From Elusimicrobiota bacterium (GTDB lineage: Bacteria; CG03; SLGR01; PWQF01), in assembly GCA_003558145.1 (NCBI GenBank), contig PWMP01000080.1, forward strand, positions 1 through 7,628: 7,628 nt of DNA. Direction: 5' to 3'. Under the pieces are notes generated by a model. The model saw nothing but the letters and a program-made list of their open reading frames with translations, did not search any database and had not been told where the DNA came from. The position numbers and the translations under genes were made by a program. Shown in pieces: positions 1-6,570 of the stretch. Each line of letters starts with the position of its first letter. Position 1 is the first letter of the stretch.

Positions 1-23
1 ATGCCGCAGTATTCTTTATCCAT
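1..23 (-). CDS. Start of a further operon gene, cut by the window edge; possibly PurF-like glutamine amidotransferase
   Basis: On the minus strand an ATG lies 9 bases after the stop of the GMP synthetase gene and opens a frame reading MDKEYCG before the window ends. A short leader followed by Cys-Gly is how many class II (Ntn-type) glutamine amidotransferases begin, notably PurF (amidophosphoribosyltransferase), where a short propeptide is removed to expose the catalytic cysteine. A purine gene would fit the neighbours. Only seven full codons are visible and there is no well-spaced ribosome binding site, so translation would probably depend on coupling to the gene before it. The identity is inference from a very short peptide; any other gene remains possible. 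Confidence 0.35.
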
Positions 24-32
24 TATTTAAAG

Positions 33-1007
33 TTATTCCCACTCTATTGTTCCCGGGGGCTTGTCAGTTATGTCCATAACGACTCTGTTGACCCCCTCAA
101 CTTCCTTTACTATTCTTTTAGATATGCGCCTGAGAGTTTCGTTCGGAATATTGGTCCATGACGCGGTCATTGCATCTTCTGAATTTACGCATCTTAAAGC
201 AATCACGTTGTCGTACGTCCTTTCTCCTTCCGTAACCCCTACAGTTTTAACCGGAAGAAAAACGCAGAACGCCTGCCACATACTGTAATAAAGACCACTT
301 CTTTTCAGTTCCTGGTCAAGAATAGCATCTGATTTGTTTAAGATTGCTGTTTTTTTTCTATCAACAGGACCCATTATCCTTACTGCCAGACCGGGTCCCG
401 GAAACGGGTGCTGTTTTATCAGTTCTTCGGGAAGTCCGAGCTTCATTCCTACCTCCCTTACCTGATCCTTGTAAAGGTCCTTCAACGGTTCCAGAAGTTT
501 CAAATCAAGTTTCTCGGGAAGACCTCCCACATTATGATGGGATTTAACTTTTGCCTTGCCTTTCGGATTTTGCGCGGACTCTTCTATATCCGGCAGTATA
601 GTACCCTGGGCCAGGTGTGTCGCATTCTTTATTTTACCGGCAGCCTCTACGAAAACTTTAATAAACTCGTTTCCTATTATTTTTCGCTTACGCTCCGGGT
701 CACTGACTCCTTCCAATCTTTTTAAAAACCTGTCGCTCTCATCCAGTATCGTAACCGGGACACCAAGTTTTTTTATGAAAACGCTGTTTATCCTCTCTAT
801 GTCCTTCGCTCTGACTAAACCGTGGTCAACAAAGAAAGGAAAGAACCGGCCCTTAACCGCACGGGATAAAAGCGCGCAAACAACGCTGGAATCAACCCCT
901 CCGGAGAGAGCCATTATTACTCTGCCGTTTTTTACTTCCCCGCCAATTTTATTTACGGCACCTTCGATCCAGCTATCAAGATTCAGTTTTTTTTCACCTG
1001 TTCTCAT
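33..1007 (-). CDS. guaA: GMP synthetase, ATP-pyrophosphatase subunit (free-standing, no glutaminase domain)
   Basis: The protein (324 residues) activates XMP with ATP to an adenylyl intermediate that ammonia converts to GMP, the last step of guanine nucleotide synthesis in the cytoplasm. The PP-loop SGGVDSS is at residues 35-41, the LAQGT segment at 133-137, HPFPGPGLAVR at 200-210, and the family's C-terminal ending DKPPGTIEWE closes the dimerization domain. The class I glutaminase domain that precedes these parts in most bacterial GuaA proteins (about 510-525 residues) is absent. The gene starts just ahead of the PP-loop, and the bases upstream belong to dcd. This is the two-subunit arrangement known from archaea and some bacteria, so a separate glutaminase subunit is expected elsewhere. 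The ATG is 10 bases after dcd and has no Shine-Dalgarno sequence. A few codons inside, AGGTG precedes a CTG (residue 8), so the exact start is uncertain. Confidence 0.93.
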   Translation of the reverse strand: MRTGEKKLNLDSWIEGAVNKIGGEVKNGRVIMALSGGVDSSVVCALLSRAVKGRFFPFFVDHGLVRAKDIERINSVFIKKLGVPVTILDESDRFLKRLEGVSDPERKRKIIGNEFIKVFVEAAGKIKNATHLAQGTILPDIEESAQNPKGKAKVKSHHNVGGLPEKLDLKLLEPLKDLYKDQVREVGMKLGLPEELIKQHPFPGPGLAVRIMGPVDRKKTAILNKSDAILDQELKRSGLYYSMWQAFCVFLPVKTVGVTEGERTYDNVIALRCVNSEDAMTASWTNIPNETLRRISKRIVKEVEGVNRVVMDITDKPPGTIEWE

Positions 1008-1017
1008 TTTATGAATA

Positions 1018-1572
1018 CTACAGTTTAGGCAGCGTTATGCTTTCCTGTTTTTGATACTTACCCCTTTTATCCGCATAGGACCTGTCGCAGGAAATTTCGC
1101 TCTTAAAAAAAAGTACCTGAGCTATTCCCTCTCCGGCATAAATCCTGGCGGCCAGCGGTGTTGTATTTGAAATCTCAAGAGTCACTTTACCCTCCCAATC
1201 GGGCTCAAAAGGAGTCACATTTACGATTATTCCGCAACGCGCATATGTTGATTTACCGACACATAAAGCTATGACATCCCTGGGAATCCTGAAATACTCT
1301 ACAGTCTGCGCAAGAGCGAAAGAATTGGGAGGTATAAGTATATGGGTGTCGCTTTCAACATCAACAAAACATCCCCGGTCAAAGTTTTTGGGATCAACCT
1401 GGGCATAATTTATATCCGTAAATATCTTAAAGCGGCTTCCTACTCTGATATCGTAACCGTACGAGGAAAGTCCGTAGGATATAACCCCGTCACGGATCTG
1501 CTCATCGCAGAAGGGCTCAATCATGCCCATTTCGCGGGACATTTTTTTTATCCAGCTGTCAGGTTGTATCAT
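1018..1572 (-). CDS. dcd: dCTP deaminase
   Basis: The protein deaminates dCTP to dUTP, the main source of dUMP for thymidylate synthesis in many bacteria. Its 184 residues match the full usual length of the subtype beginning with a W-I-x-x-M segment and MIEPF. Recognisable blocks are ISYGLSSYGYDIR (31-43), VDPKNFD (59-65), PPNSFALA (81-88), the GKSTYAR nucleotide-binding loop (106-112), VTLE with the likely catalytic Glu133, and the C-terminal GKYQ...TLPK end. It belongs to the subtype seen in Pseudomonas rather than the E. coli type, so it is probably monofunctional. The ATG overlaps the guaB stop as ATGA, a strong sign of translational coupling; upstream there is only a weak GGA-type ribosome site. 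Its product, once hydrolysed to dUMP, would feed ThyX encoded two genes earlier. No dUTPase gene is visible in the window. Confidence 0.95.
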   Translation of the reverse strand: MIQPDSWIKKMSREMGMIEPFCDEQIRDGVISYGLSSYGYDIRVGSRFKIFTDINYAQVDPKNFDRGCFVDVESDTHILIPPNSFALAQTVEYFRIPRDVIALCVGKSTYARCGIIVNVTPFEPDWEGKVTLEISNTTPLAARIYAGEGIAQVLFFKSEISCDRSYADKRGKYQKQESITLPKL

Positions 1573-2702
1573 TTACTCATTCCGAGACTCTGGGCCTTCT
1601 GATATATTTTTCCTTCCTTTTTTATTTCGGGAGCTATTATAAGCGTGCTTTTTTCGTGGAAATCTTTTATATCTTTAGCTCCGCAGCAGCTCAGGGAAAG
1701 TTTCAGGGCTCCTACCAGATTTTGTGTTCCGTCATCGGTTTTTGCCGGGCCTATAAGTATCTCTTCAAGATGTCCGCACATTCCTACTCTTATCCTTGTT
1801 CCACGGGGCAGGTATGGATGAGGCAGAGCCATTCCCCAGTGATACCCCTTGCCGGGCGCCTCCTGGGCCTTAGCAAAAGTGTTTCCTAGCATGACCATAT
1901 CCGCCCCGCTGGCAAAGGCCTTGCATATGTCGGCGCCCTGAGTCATACCGCCGTCCGTTATTATCGGAACATACCTGTTGGTTTTTTTGTAGTAATCGTC
2001 CCTTGCCCTGGCGCAGTCCATAGTTGCCGTCACCTGGGGAACTCCTATTCCAAGGACTCCCCTTGTAGTGCAGGCAGCTCCCGGGCCTATTCCTACCAAA
2101 ACAGCGCAGGCTCCGGCTTCCATAAGATCCATAGCTACTTCATAAGACACGCAATTGCCGAGGATTACCGGCATACCCATATCTATTATGAACTTATCAA
2201 GGTTGAGGGGATTATAGTTAGTGGACTGGTGGTTGCGGGTAAGAACGGTCGCCTGCAGGCAGAAGAGATCCGCGCCTGCGTCTTTACTAAGCTTACCCAG
2301 TTTTTTAGCCCTTACCGGGGTTGCAGAAACGCAGACCCTTATGCCTTTTTCTTTCATGCCTTTTATAACTTTTGTTACCAGTTCGTCTTTAATCGGCTCT
2401 GCGTAAATTTTCTGCAGCAGAGGTGTCACATCTTCCGTGCGTGCAGCTATTATCTCCTCCAGCACTTCCCTGGGAGACTCGTATCTTGTGAAAACTCCTT
2501 CAAGATTGAGAACGGCAAGACCCCCGAATTTATCCATAGTGACAGCAAACTCCGGCGATACAACACCGTCCATCGCACTGGCTATGAAAGGAATATTGAA
2601 TTTCTGGTCACCTACAGTACTGCTTACGTTTACTTCTTCAGGATCGCAGGTCTCCCTTCCCGGCACTATTGCTACTTCATCAAATCCGTATGCTCTGTAC
2701 AT
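1569..2702 (-). CDS. guaB3: IMP dehydrogenase, GuaB3 type without CBS domains
   Basis: The predicted reaction is NAD-dependent oxidation of IMP to XMP, supplying the GMP synthetase encoded two genes downstream. From the chosen start the protein has 377 residues, a single TIM-barrel with no room for the paired CBS (Bateman) domain inserted in ordinary GuaB of about 485 residues. Markers are the opening RAYGFDEVAIVPG, GIGPGAACTTRGVLGIG with the predicted catalytic Cys211, TDGG at 249-252 and GTQNLVGALK at 325-334. The opening and the end resemble the GuaB3 branch known from actinobacteria and cyanobacteria. The usual YRGMGS block after the barrel loops is not present. An in-frame ATG 24 bases upstream overlaps thyX by 8 bases, but the strong GGAGAG site lies between the two ATGs, so the downstream ATG is chosen. 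The stop overlaps dcd by 4 bases. GMP reductase is a less likely alternative. Confidence 0.9.
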   Translation of the reverse strand: MYRAYGFDEVAIVPGRETCDPEEVNVSSTVGDQKFNIPFIASAMDGVVSPEFAVTMDKFGGLAVLNLEGVFTRYESPREVLEEIIAARTEDVTPLLQKIYAEPIKDELVTKVIKGMKEKGIRVCVSATPVRAKKLGKLSKDAGADLFCLQATVLTRNHQSTNYNPLNLDKFIIDMGMPVILGNCVSYEVAMDLMEAGACAVLVGIGPGAACTTRGVLGIGVPQVTATMDCARARDDYYKKTNRYVPIITDGGMTQGADICKAFASGADMVMLGNTFAKAQEAPGKGYHWGMALPHPYLPRGTRIRVGMCGHLEEILIGPAKTDDGTQNLVGALKLSLSCCGAKDIKDFHEKSTLIIAPEIKKEGKIYQKAQSLGMSK

Positions 2703-2706
2703 TTTT

Positions 2707-2712
2707 CTCTCC
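2707..2712 (-). promoter_or_regulatory. Ribosome binding site that fixes the guaB3 start
   Basis: GGAGAG on the minus strand, 4 bases before the ATG at 2702-2700. It lies inside the longer reading frame that begins at 2726, which argues against that longer start and gives a 16-base gap after thyX rather than an overlap. Confidence 0.8.
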
Positions 2713-2718
2713 TTTTTA

Positions 2719-3339
2719 TTATACATCTTTTTTGACTATTCTCTTTTCGTAGTCAACCTTAAAATCATAAAAACAGCTTGGGGCTATTTTTTTCATCAAC
2801 TCGGTAATTTTAATAAAAAGCTCCCTGATTTCCCACTGGGCTTTACTTGATCCCCTTAAGGCTATAATGTGTCTCAGCTGGCGGAAGTTAGCAGAAAAAA
2901 CAATGCTGGTACAGCAGGCATTGGGCAGAATAAAGCGGGCATCTTCGGCTTTTACCGAATTTTGCAGGAAGCTGCTGTATCTATCCTTAAGATATTTCAT
3001 ACATTCGTCGTATTCCTTTTTGAGATTTTTATCCTCTTTTATATCCGGAGGAACAACCCACTGAAAATTATCCTCCCTGACATAGCGCTGAGACTGCTGG
3101 GAGTAAGAACAAAGTCTGTGCCTGACAAGCTGGTGAGTAAGGGCCCGGCTGACGCCTTCAAGGCTGAATGTTGCCAAAGCGTGTTCCAGAACGGAAAGGT
3201 GGCCTGCGCCGATAAGTCTTTTAATAAATTCCTTATGGGAACATTTAGTTATTTTGCCATGAGACATATAACATGTTCTCGCCGCTTTTTCTATAACTTT
3301 TTCGGCGTTGGGCGTAACTGAAACAAGCTGGACTTTCAT
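2719..3339 (-). CDS. thyX: Flavin-dependent thymidylate synthase
   Basis: ThyX methylates dUMP to dTMP using methylenetetrahydrofolate and reduced FAD, and releases tetrahydrofolate, so it needs no paired dihydrofolate reductase. The 206-residue protein carries the family signature as RHRLCSYSQQSQRY (73-86; family pattern RHRxxS), preceded by HLSVLEHA (47-54) and VSRALTHQLV. The later NFRQLRHIIALR...AQWEIRE block contributes substrate and flavin contacts in known ThyX structures. A serine stands where many members have Asn in the S-x-N part of the signature. The ATG is 2 bases after the nrdG stop, with a GAGG ribosome site inside the end of nrdG. Placement between ribonucleotide reductase and dCTP deaminase fits a pathway running to dTTP. 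Confidence 0.96.
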   Translation of the reverse strand: MKVQLVSVTPNAEKVIEKAARTCYMSHGKITKCSHKEFIKRLIGAGHLSVLEHALATFSLEGVSRALTHQLVRHRLCSYSQQSQRYVREDNFQWVVPPDIKEDKNLKKEYDECMKYLKDRYSSFLQNSVKAEDARFILPNACCTSIVFSANFRQLRHIIALRGSSKAQWEIRELFIKITELMKKIAPSCFYDFKVDYEKRIVKKDV

Positions 3340-3341
3340 AG

Positions 3342-4037
3342 CTATCTTACCTCTACTTGTCTTATATAGCGACGTGCTATATTTTCTGCCTTTAGCAATT
3401 TTTCCTTTTCGTATGGCCTGATACCGCTGTAGCCGCTGTCAAGAGTTTTTCCGCCTCTGAAACTCTGTAAAACATAACGTGCGGACCCTTTAAGAAAACC
3501 GGCAATTCTTTCTACTTCTTTTTCGTCTATTAAACCGGGAACAAGAGTGGTTCTGAACTCGTAAGAAACCCTCCCTTCCCTGAGAATATGAATACTATGA
3601 ATTATTTTTTTAATGTCAATACTGACACCCGAAGCTATTGAATATTCTCTTGCGGACAGGGGCGCTTTAACGTCCATTGCAACGTAATTAACAAGATTTT
3701 TTTCAATGGCCTCTTTAACTTTAAGCGGCATATAGCCGTTTGTATCCAGCTTGACAGGGATATCTTTTTCCTTCATTTTAAGAAGGAAATCTTCCAGGCC
3801 CGGCTGCAGCAGGGGTTCACCCCCTGTCAGGCAGACACCGTCAATCCACTTCCTGTTTTTTTCTAAAAAACTTTCAATTTCTTCAACAGGCAAATCAGCC
3901 GTGGAGCCTGTTTTTGTAATAAGATCAGGATTTTGGCACCATGGACACCTTAAATTACACCCCCTTGTAAATAAAGTTGTTACTGTATTAGGAGGCCAGT
4001 CAATAAGAGATGTCTTCTGTATCCCGGCGAAAAACAC
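3342..4037 (-). CDS. nrdG: Anaerobic ribonucleotide reductase activating protein (radical SAM)
   Basis: This activase uses a 4Fe-4S cluster and S-adenosylmethionine to place the glycyl radical on NrdD, encoded immediately upstream. The 231 residues contain the radical SAM cluster motif CNLRCPWC (Cys27, Cys31, Cys34), the SAM-contact segment TGGEPLLQ (71-78), and the later LDTNG and MDVKAP strands. The opening GIQKTSLIDWP is typical of the longer NrdG2-type activases, whereas E. coli-type NrdG is near 155 residues. The start is GTG, only 5 bases after the nrdD stop, and no Shine-Dalgarno sequence precedes it, so expression probably depends on ribosomes finishing nrdD. A pyruvate formate-lyase activase is the main alternative by sequence type, but the neighbour is clearly NrdD. 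Confidence 0.94.
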   Translation of the reverse strand: MFFAGIQKTSLIDWPPNTVTTLFTRGCNLRCPWCQNPDLITKTGSTADLPVEEIESFLEKNRKWIDGVCLTGGEPLLQPGLEDFLLKMKEKDIPVKLDTNGYMPLKVKEAIEKNLVNYVAMDVKAPLSAREYSIASGVSIDIKKIIHSIHILREGRVSYEFRTTLVPGLIDEKEVERIAGFLKGSARYVLQSFRGGKTLDSGYSGIRPYEKEKLLKAENIARRYIRQVEVR

Positions 4038-4042
4038 ACAAA

Positions 4043-6256
4043 CTAAAGTAGGGCCAGCTGACCGTGTTCAGGTTTTTCTGCTTTTTCTTTCAGTTCAGCC
4101 TTCGGGACTTTTACTTCTTCTTTTTCCGGTTCGGATGTTTTTTCAAGCTCGTTCGTGTCTACAAAATCAGCGGTATAAGTCTGCCTTTCTTTAAACTCTT
4201 CCTGTTTGCCGTCATTCCAGTTACTTACGGGCCTGTAATATCCCACGACCCTGCTGTAAACTTCTGCCGGCTTTTCACAAGTCGGGCAATTATGATGCTC
4301 ACCGGTAATGTAGCCGTGCTCATCGCAGATGGTGTATGTGGGAGTTATCGTAAAATAAGGAAGAGTTGACATATACGCAATTTTCCTCACAAACTCTTTG
4401 CAGGCTTCTTTAGAAACGAGGGACTCACCAAGAAACGTATGAAGCACTGTACCGCCCGTATACTTCGATTGCAGCTCCTGCTGATGCTCAAGCGCAAAAA
4501 GAACGTCGTCGGTAAAATGAACCGGAAGATGCGATGAATTTGTATAGTACGGTTTTTCATCCCCGGAAACAATGATGCCGTCTCCGAATTTTTTTCTGTC
4601 AATACGCGCCAGGCGGTAGGCAGTTCCTTCGGCCGGAGTGGCTTCCAGATTGTATATGTGAGTCGTCTCTTTCTGGTAAACTTCAAGTTTATCTCTCATG
4701 AAATCCATTACCTTAAGAGCAAAATTTTTGCCTTCCGGAGTTGATATGTCCTTACCCAGAAAATTAAGGCAGGCTTCGTTCATTCCGACAAGTCCTATGG
4801 TTGAGAAATGGTTATTCAAGCTTCCAAGATAGCGTTTAGACCAGGGAAGCAGCCCCTGATCCATATTCTTGGAAACGTCTTTTCTCTTTATCTCCAGAGA
4901 TTCTTTCGCCAGATACATAAGCTCATCAAGCTTTTCAATGAAAGTCTCTTCGTCATCGCTTATATAACCAAGGCGGGGGAGATTGATTGTTACTACCCCT
5001 ATGCTTCCCGTTTTTTCACCGGAACCAAAAAGAGCTCCGGTTTTTTTCTTCAGTTCCCGGACATCAAGCTGGAGGCGGCAGCACATACTTCTTACGTCTG
5101 TAGGACGCAAATCGCTATTGATGAAGTTTTGGAAGTAAGGTATACCGTATTTTGCAGTCATTTCGAACAGGAGATCGGATATCTCGCTGTTCCAGTCAAA
5201 TTCCTTTGTTATATTGTAAGTGGGAATGGGAAAAGTAAAAACTCTACCATTCATATCCCCTTTCAGCATTATTTCTATGAAGGCGCGATTTATCATGTCC
5301 ATTTCTTCTTGAAAATCACCGTACTTCTCGTCATCCATTATCTTGCCACCGTATATTATCGGCTTATCCCTCAAATCTTCCGGGGCAACAAGATCAAAGG
5401 TAAGGTTCGTAAACGGCACCTGGTTCCCCCATCTTGAAGTAGCATTTATGGCAAATATAAATTCCTGAACGGACTGTTTGACCTGGGCATAGGAAAGCTT
5501 ATCCTTTGCTATCAGCGGGGCAAGATAGGTGTCAAAGGACGAAAAAGCCTGAGCGCCGGCCCATTCATTCTGGAGCGTCCCCATGAAATTTACTATCTGT
5601 CCCAGAATTGCGTTAAAGTGTTTTGCCGGCTTGGCCGCGATTCTTCCTCTTACTCCGTTAAATCCCTCAAGCAGCAGCTGGCTCAGCGACCACCCCGCAC
5701 AATAACCGGCAAAGGTGCCGACCGAAAGGTCTTGTATATGAAAGTCGCCTTCCCTGTGAGCACGCGCTATTTCCGGGGGATATCCGTGTTTAAGCGTATA
5801 TTCGGCTATAACTGCCCCTGAAATGTATTCCTGCATTGCTGATATGGAATAGGAAACATTGCTGTTTTCTTTGACCCTCCAGTCATCTTTGGATATATAA
5901 GAATCTATAAGTCCTTCTATTTTCTTAAGGAAAGCCTTCCGCTGCCTGTTTTCATTCTTTACATGCCTGAAAAGAATGTAGGAACGCGCTATATCCGGAT
6001 GCTCACCTTCAATAAGAACTTTCTCAACCATATCCTGCACTTCTTCAACGCTAGGGGTCATGTAGCCGTATTGTTTTTTGAGACGGTGTGTTACGGTATC
6101 GGATACATTCTGAGATATTTCGGATATGTTTCTGTCTTTATCGTTCTTTCCTAATTCCTTTATTGCCTTTGCAACAGCCTGGGTTATTTTTTCCTGTTTG
6201 AATTCGACGTTGTTGCCGTTTCTTTTTTTTATGGTTTCTAAAAACTTTTTACTCAT
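4043..6256 (-). CDS. nrdD: Anaerobic (class III) ribonucleoside-triphosphate reductase
   Basis: NrdD reduces ribonucleoside triphosphates to deoxynucleotides by glycyl-radical chemistry. Residues about 8-100 form an ATP-cone, the allosteric activity site. The catalytic barrel follows, with YCAGWS (Cys186) and a CC pair at 392-393 where the active-site cysteines are expected, and LEATPAEGTAYRLAR at 537-551. A metal-knuckle candidate, C644-x2-H647 with C657-x2-C660, precedes the radical site RVVGYYRPV, Gly672 being the radical residue. The WNDGKQEEFKER block after it is normal for Thermotoga-like members. About 40 further residues, rich in Glu and Lys, end in GQLALL; this tail is unusual. The ATG is preceded by GGAGAG (6264-6269) at 7 bases. 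As first gene of the cluster it is probably read from the promoter candidate near 6340-6366. Confidence 0.97.
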   Translation of the reverse strand: MSKKFLETIKKRNGNNVEFKQEKITQAVAKAIKELGKNDKDRNISEISQNVSDTVTHRLKKQYGYMTPSVEEVQDMVEKVLIEGEHPDIARSYILFRHVKNENRQRKAFLKKIEGLIDSYISKDDWRVKENSNVSYSISAMQEYISGAVIAEYTLKHGYPPEIARAHREGDFHIQDLSVGTFAGYCAGWSLSQLLLEGFNGVRGRIAAKPAKHFNAILGQIVNFMGTLQNEWAGAQAFSSFDTYLAPLIAKDKLSYAQVKQSVQEFIFAINATSRWGNQVPFTNLTFDLVAPEDLRDKPIIYGGKIMDDEKYGDFQEEMDMINRAFIEIMLKGDMNGRVFTFPIPTYNITKEFDWNSEISDLLFEMTAKYGIPYFQNFINSDLRPTDVRSMCCRLQLDVRELKKKTGALFGSGEKTGSIGVVTINLPRLGYISDDEETFIEKLDELMYLAKESLEIKRKDVSKNMDQGLLPWSKRYLGSLNNHFSTIGLVGMNEACLNFLGKDISTPEGKNFALKVMDFMRDKLEVYQKETTHIYNLEATPAEGTAYRLARIDRKKFGDGIIVSGDEKPYYTNSSHLPVHFTDDVLFALEHQQELQSKYTGGTVLHTFLGESLVSKEACKEFVRKIAYMSTLPYFTITPTYTICDEHGYITGEHHNCPTCEKPAEVYSRVVGYYRPVSNWNDGKQEEFKERQTYTADFVDTNELEKTSEPEKEEVKVPKAELKEKAEKPEHGQLALL

Positions 6257-6288
6257 ATTAAAACTCTCCTTTTTTATTTAATTCCGGC

Positions 6289-6306
6289 GGACAGGCCATA
6301 ATGTCC
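6289..6306 (-). promoter_or_regulatory. Small dyad in the nrdD leader
   Basis: In the nrdD transcript GGACA and TGTCC can pair (5 bp) around an 8-base loop, about 20 bases upstream of the ribosome site. The stem is short, so it may have no function. Confidence 0.25.
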
Positions 6307-6339
6307 TAATTTCAGCACAAATATCAATCTATGTTTCAA

Positions 6340-6366
6340 TTTATAATCATGCTCATTTTATGTCAA
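6340..6366 (-). promoter_or_regulatory. Candidate promoter for the nrdD operon
   Basis: On the minus strand a perfect TTGACA (6366-6361) is followed after 15 bases by TATAAA (6345-6340); the overlapping TAAATT at 6343-6338 gives the ideal 17-base spacing but a poorer match. A second TTGACA lies 23 bases upstream (6389-6384) but has no -10 box at a suitable distance. The leader would be about 75 bases. The call rests on consensus matching only. Confidence 0.45.
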
Positions 6367-6410
6367 GTTAAAGTCGTTTTTATTGTCAATAAGACATCTC
6401 AAAAAAAATG

Positions 6411-6427
6411 CTTGCAGATTCTGTAAG
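6411..6427. promoter_or_regulatory. 17-base near-perfect dyad, possible operator
   Basis: CTTGCAGA and TCTGTAAG flank a single central T; seven of the eight base pairs of the arms are symmetric. The centre leaves no loop, so this is more likely a binding site for a dimeric protein than an RNA hairpin. It lies about 45 bases upstream of the TTGACA box nearest nrdD and about 145 bases upstream of the pyrR -35 box. The regulator is unknown. Confidence 0.35.
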
Positions 6428-6524
6428 AACATATTTTATTGTCGAGAAAGCACTATGACTTTACAATCTAAAAATTTATTGCTATATTATAATGCTGTAC
6501 CAACAGGCACTTCTTTTATTAGTC

Positions 6525-6569
6525 TTTTTTTTTGTTTCTTTTTACCGGCTTTTTATTGCTGTTTTTTTT
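6525..6569 (+). promoter_or_regulatory. Phased T-tracts upstream of the pyrR promoter
   Basis: Runs of T at 6525-6533, 6539-6543, 6550-6554 and 6562-6569 have centres about 11-13 bases apart, close to one helical turn, and end one base before the -35 box. Phased A/T tracts bend DNA, and AT-rich DNA at this position can act as an UP element for RNA polymerase. No hairpin precedes the runs, so they do not look like a terminator. Confidence 0.4.
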
Positions 6570-6570
6570 C

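Noticed and set aside
2229..3321. Plus-strand frames of 137-168 codons opposite guaB3 and thyX
   Set aside because: All lie inside conserved minus-strand genes and resemble no known protein.
4808..5437. Long plus-strand reading frame (209 codons) opposite nrdD
   Set aside because: It is the antisense shadow of a well-conserved gene; it has no family resemblance and no ribosome site, and its Phe/Tyr/Ile-rich composition comes from the reverse frame.
6429..6444. Possible NrdR box (ACATATTTTATTGTCG)
   Set aside because: It matches only about 11 of 16 positions of the pattern I recall, lacks the outer GTGT, and no second box lies at the usual spacing.
6486..6493. ATTATAAT, a perfect -10 box on either strand
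   Set aside because: The sequence is its own reverse complement, and neither strand has a reasonable -35 box at 16-18 bases.
6521..6570. T-runs as a transcription terminator
   Set aside because: No GC-rich hairpin precedes them and no gene ends nearby on the plus strand.
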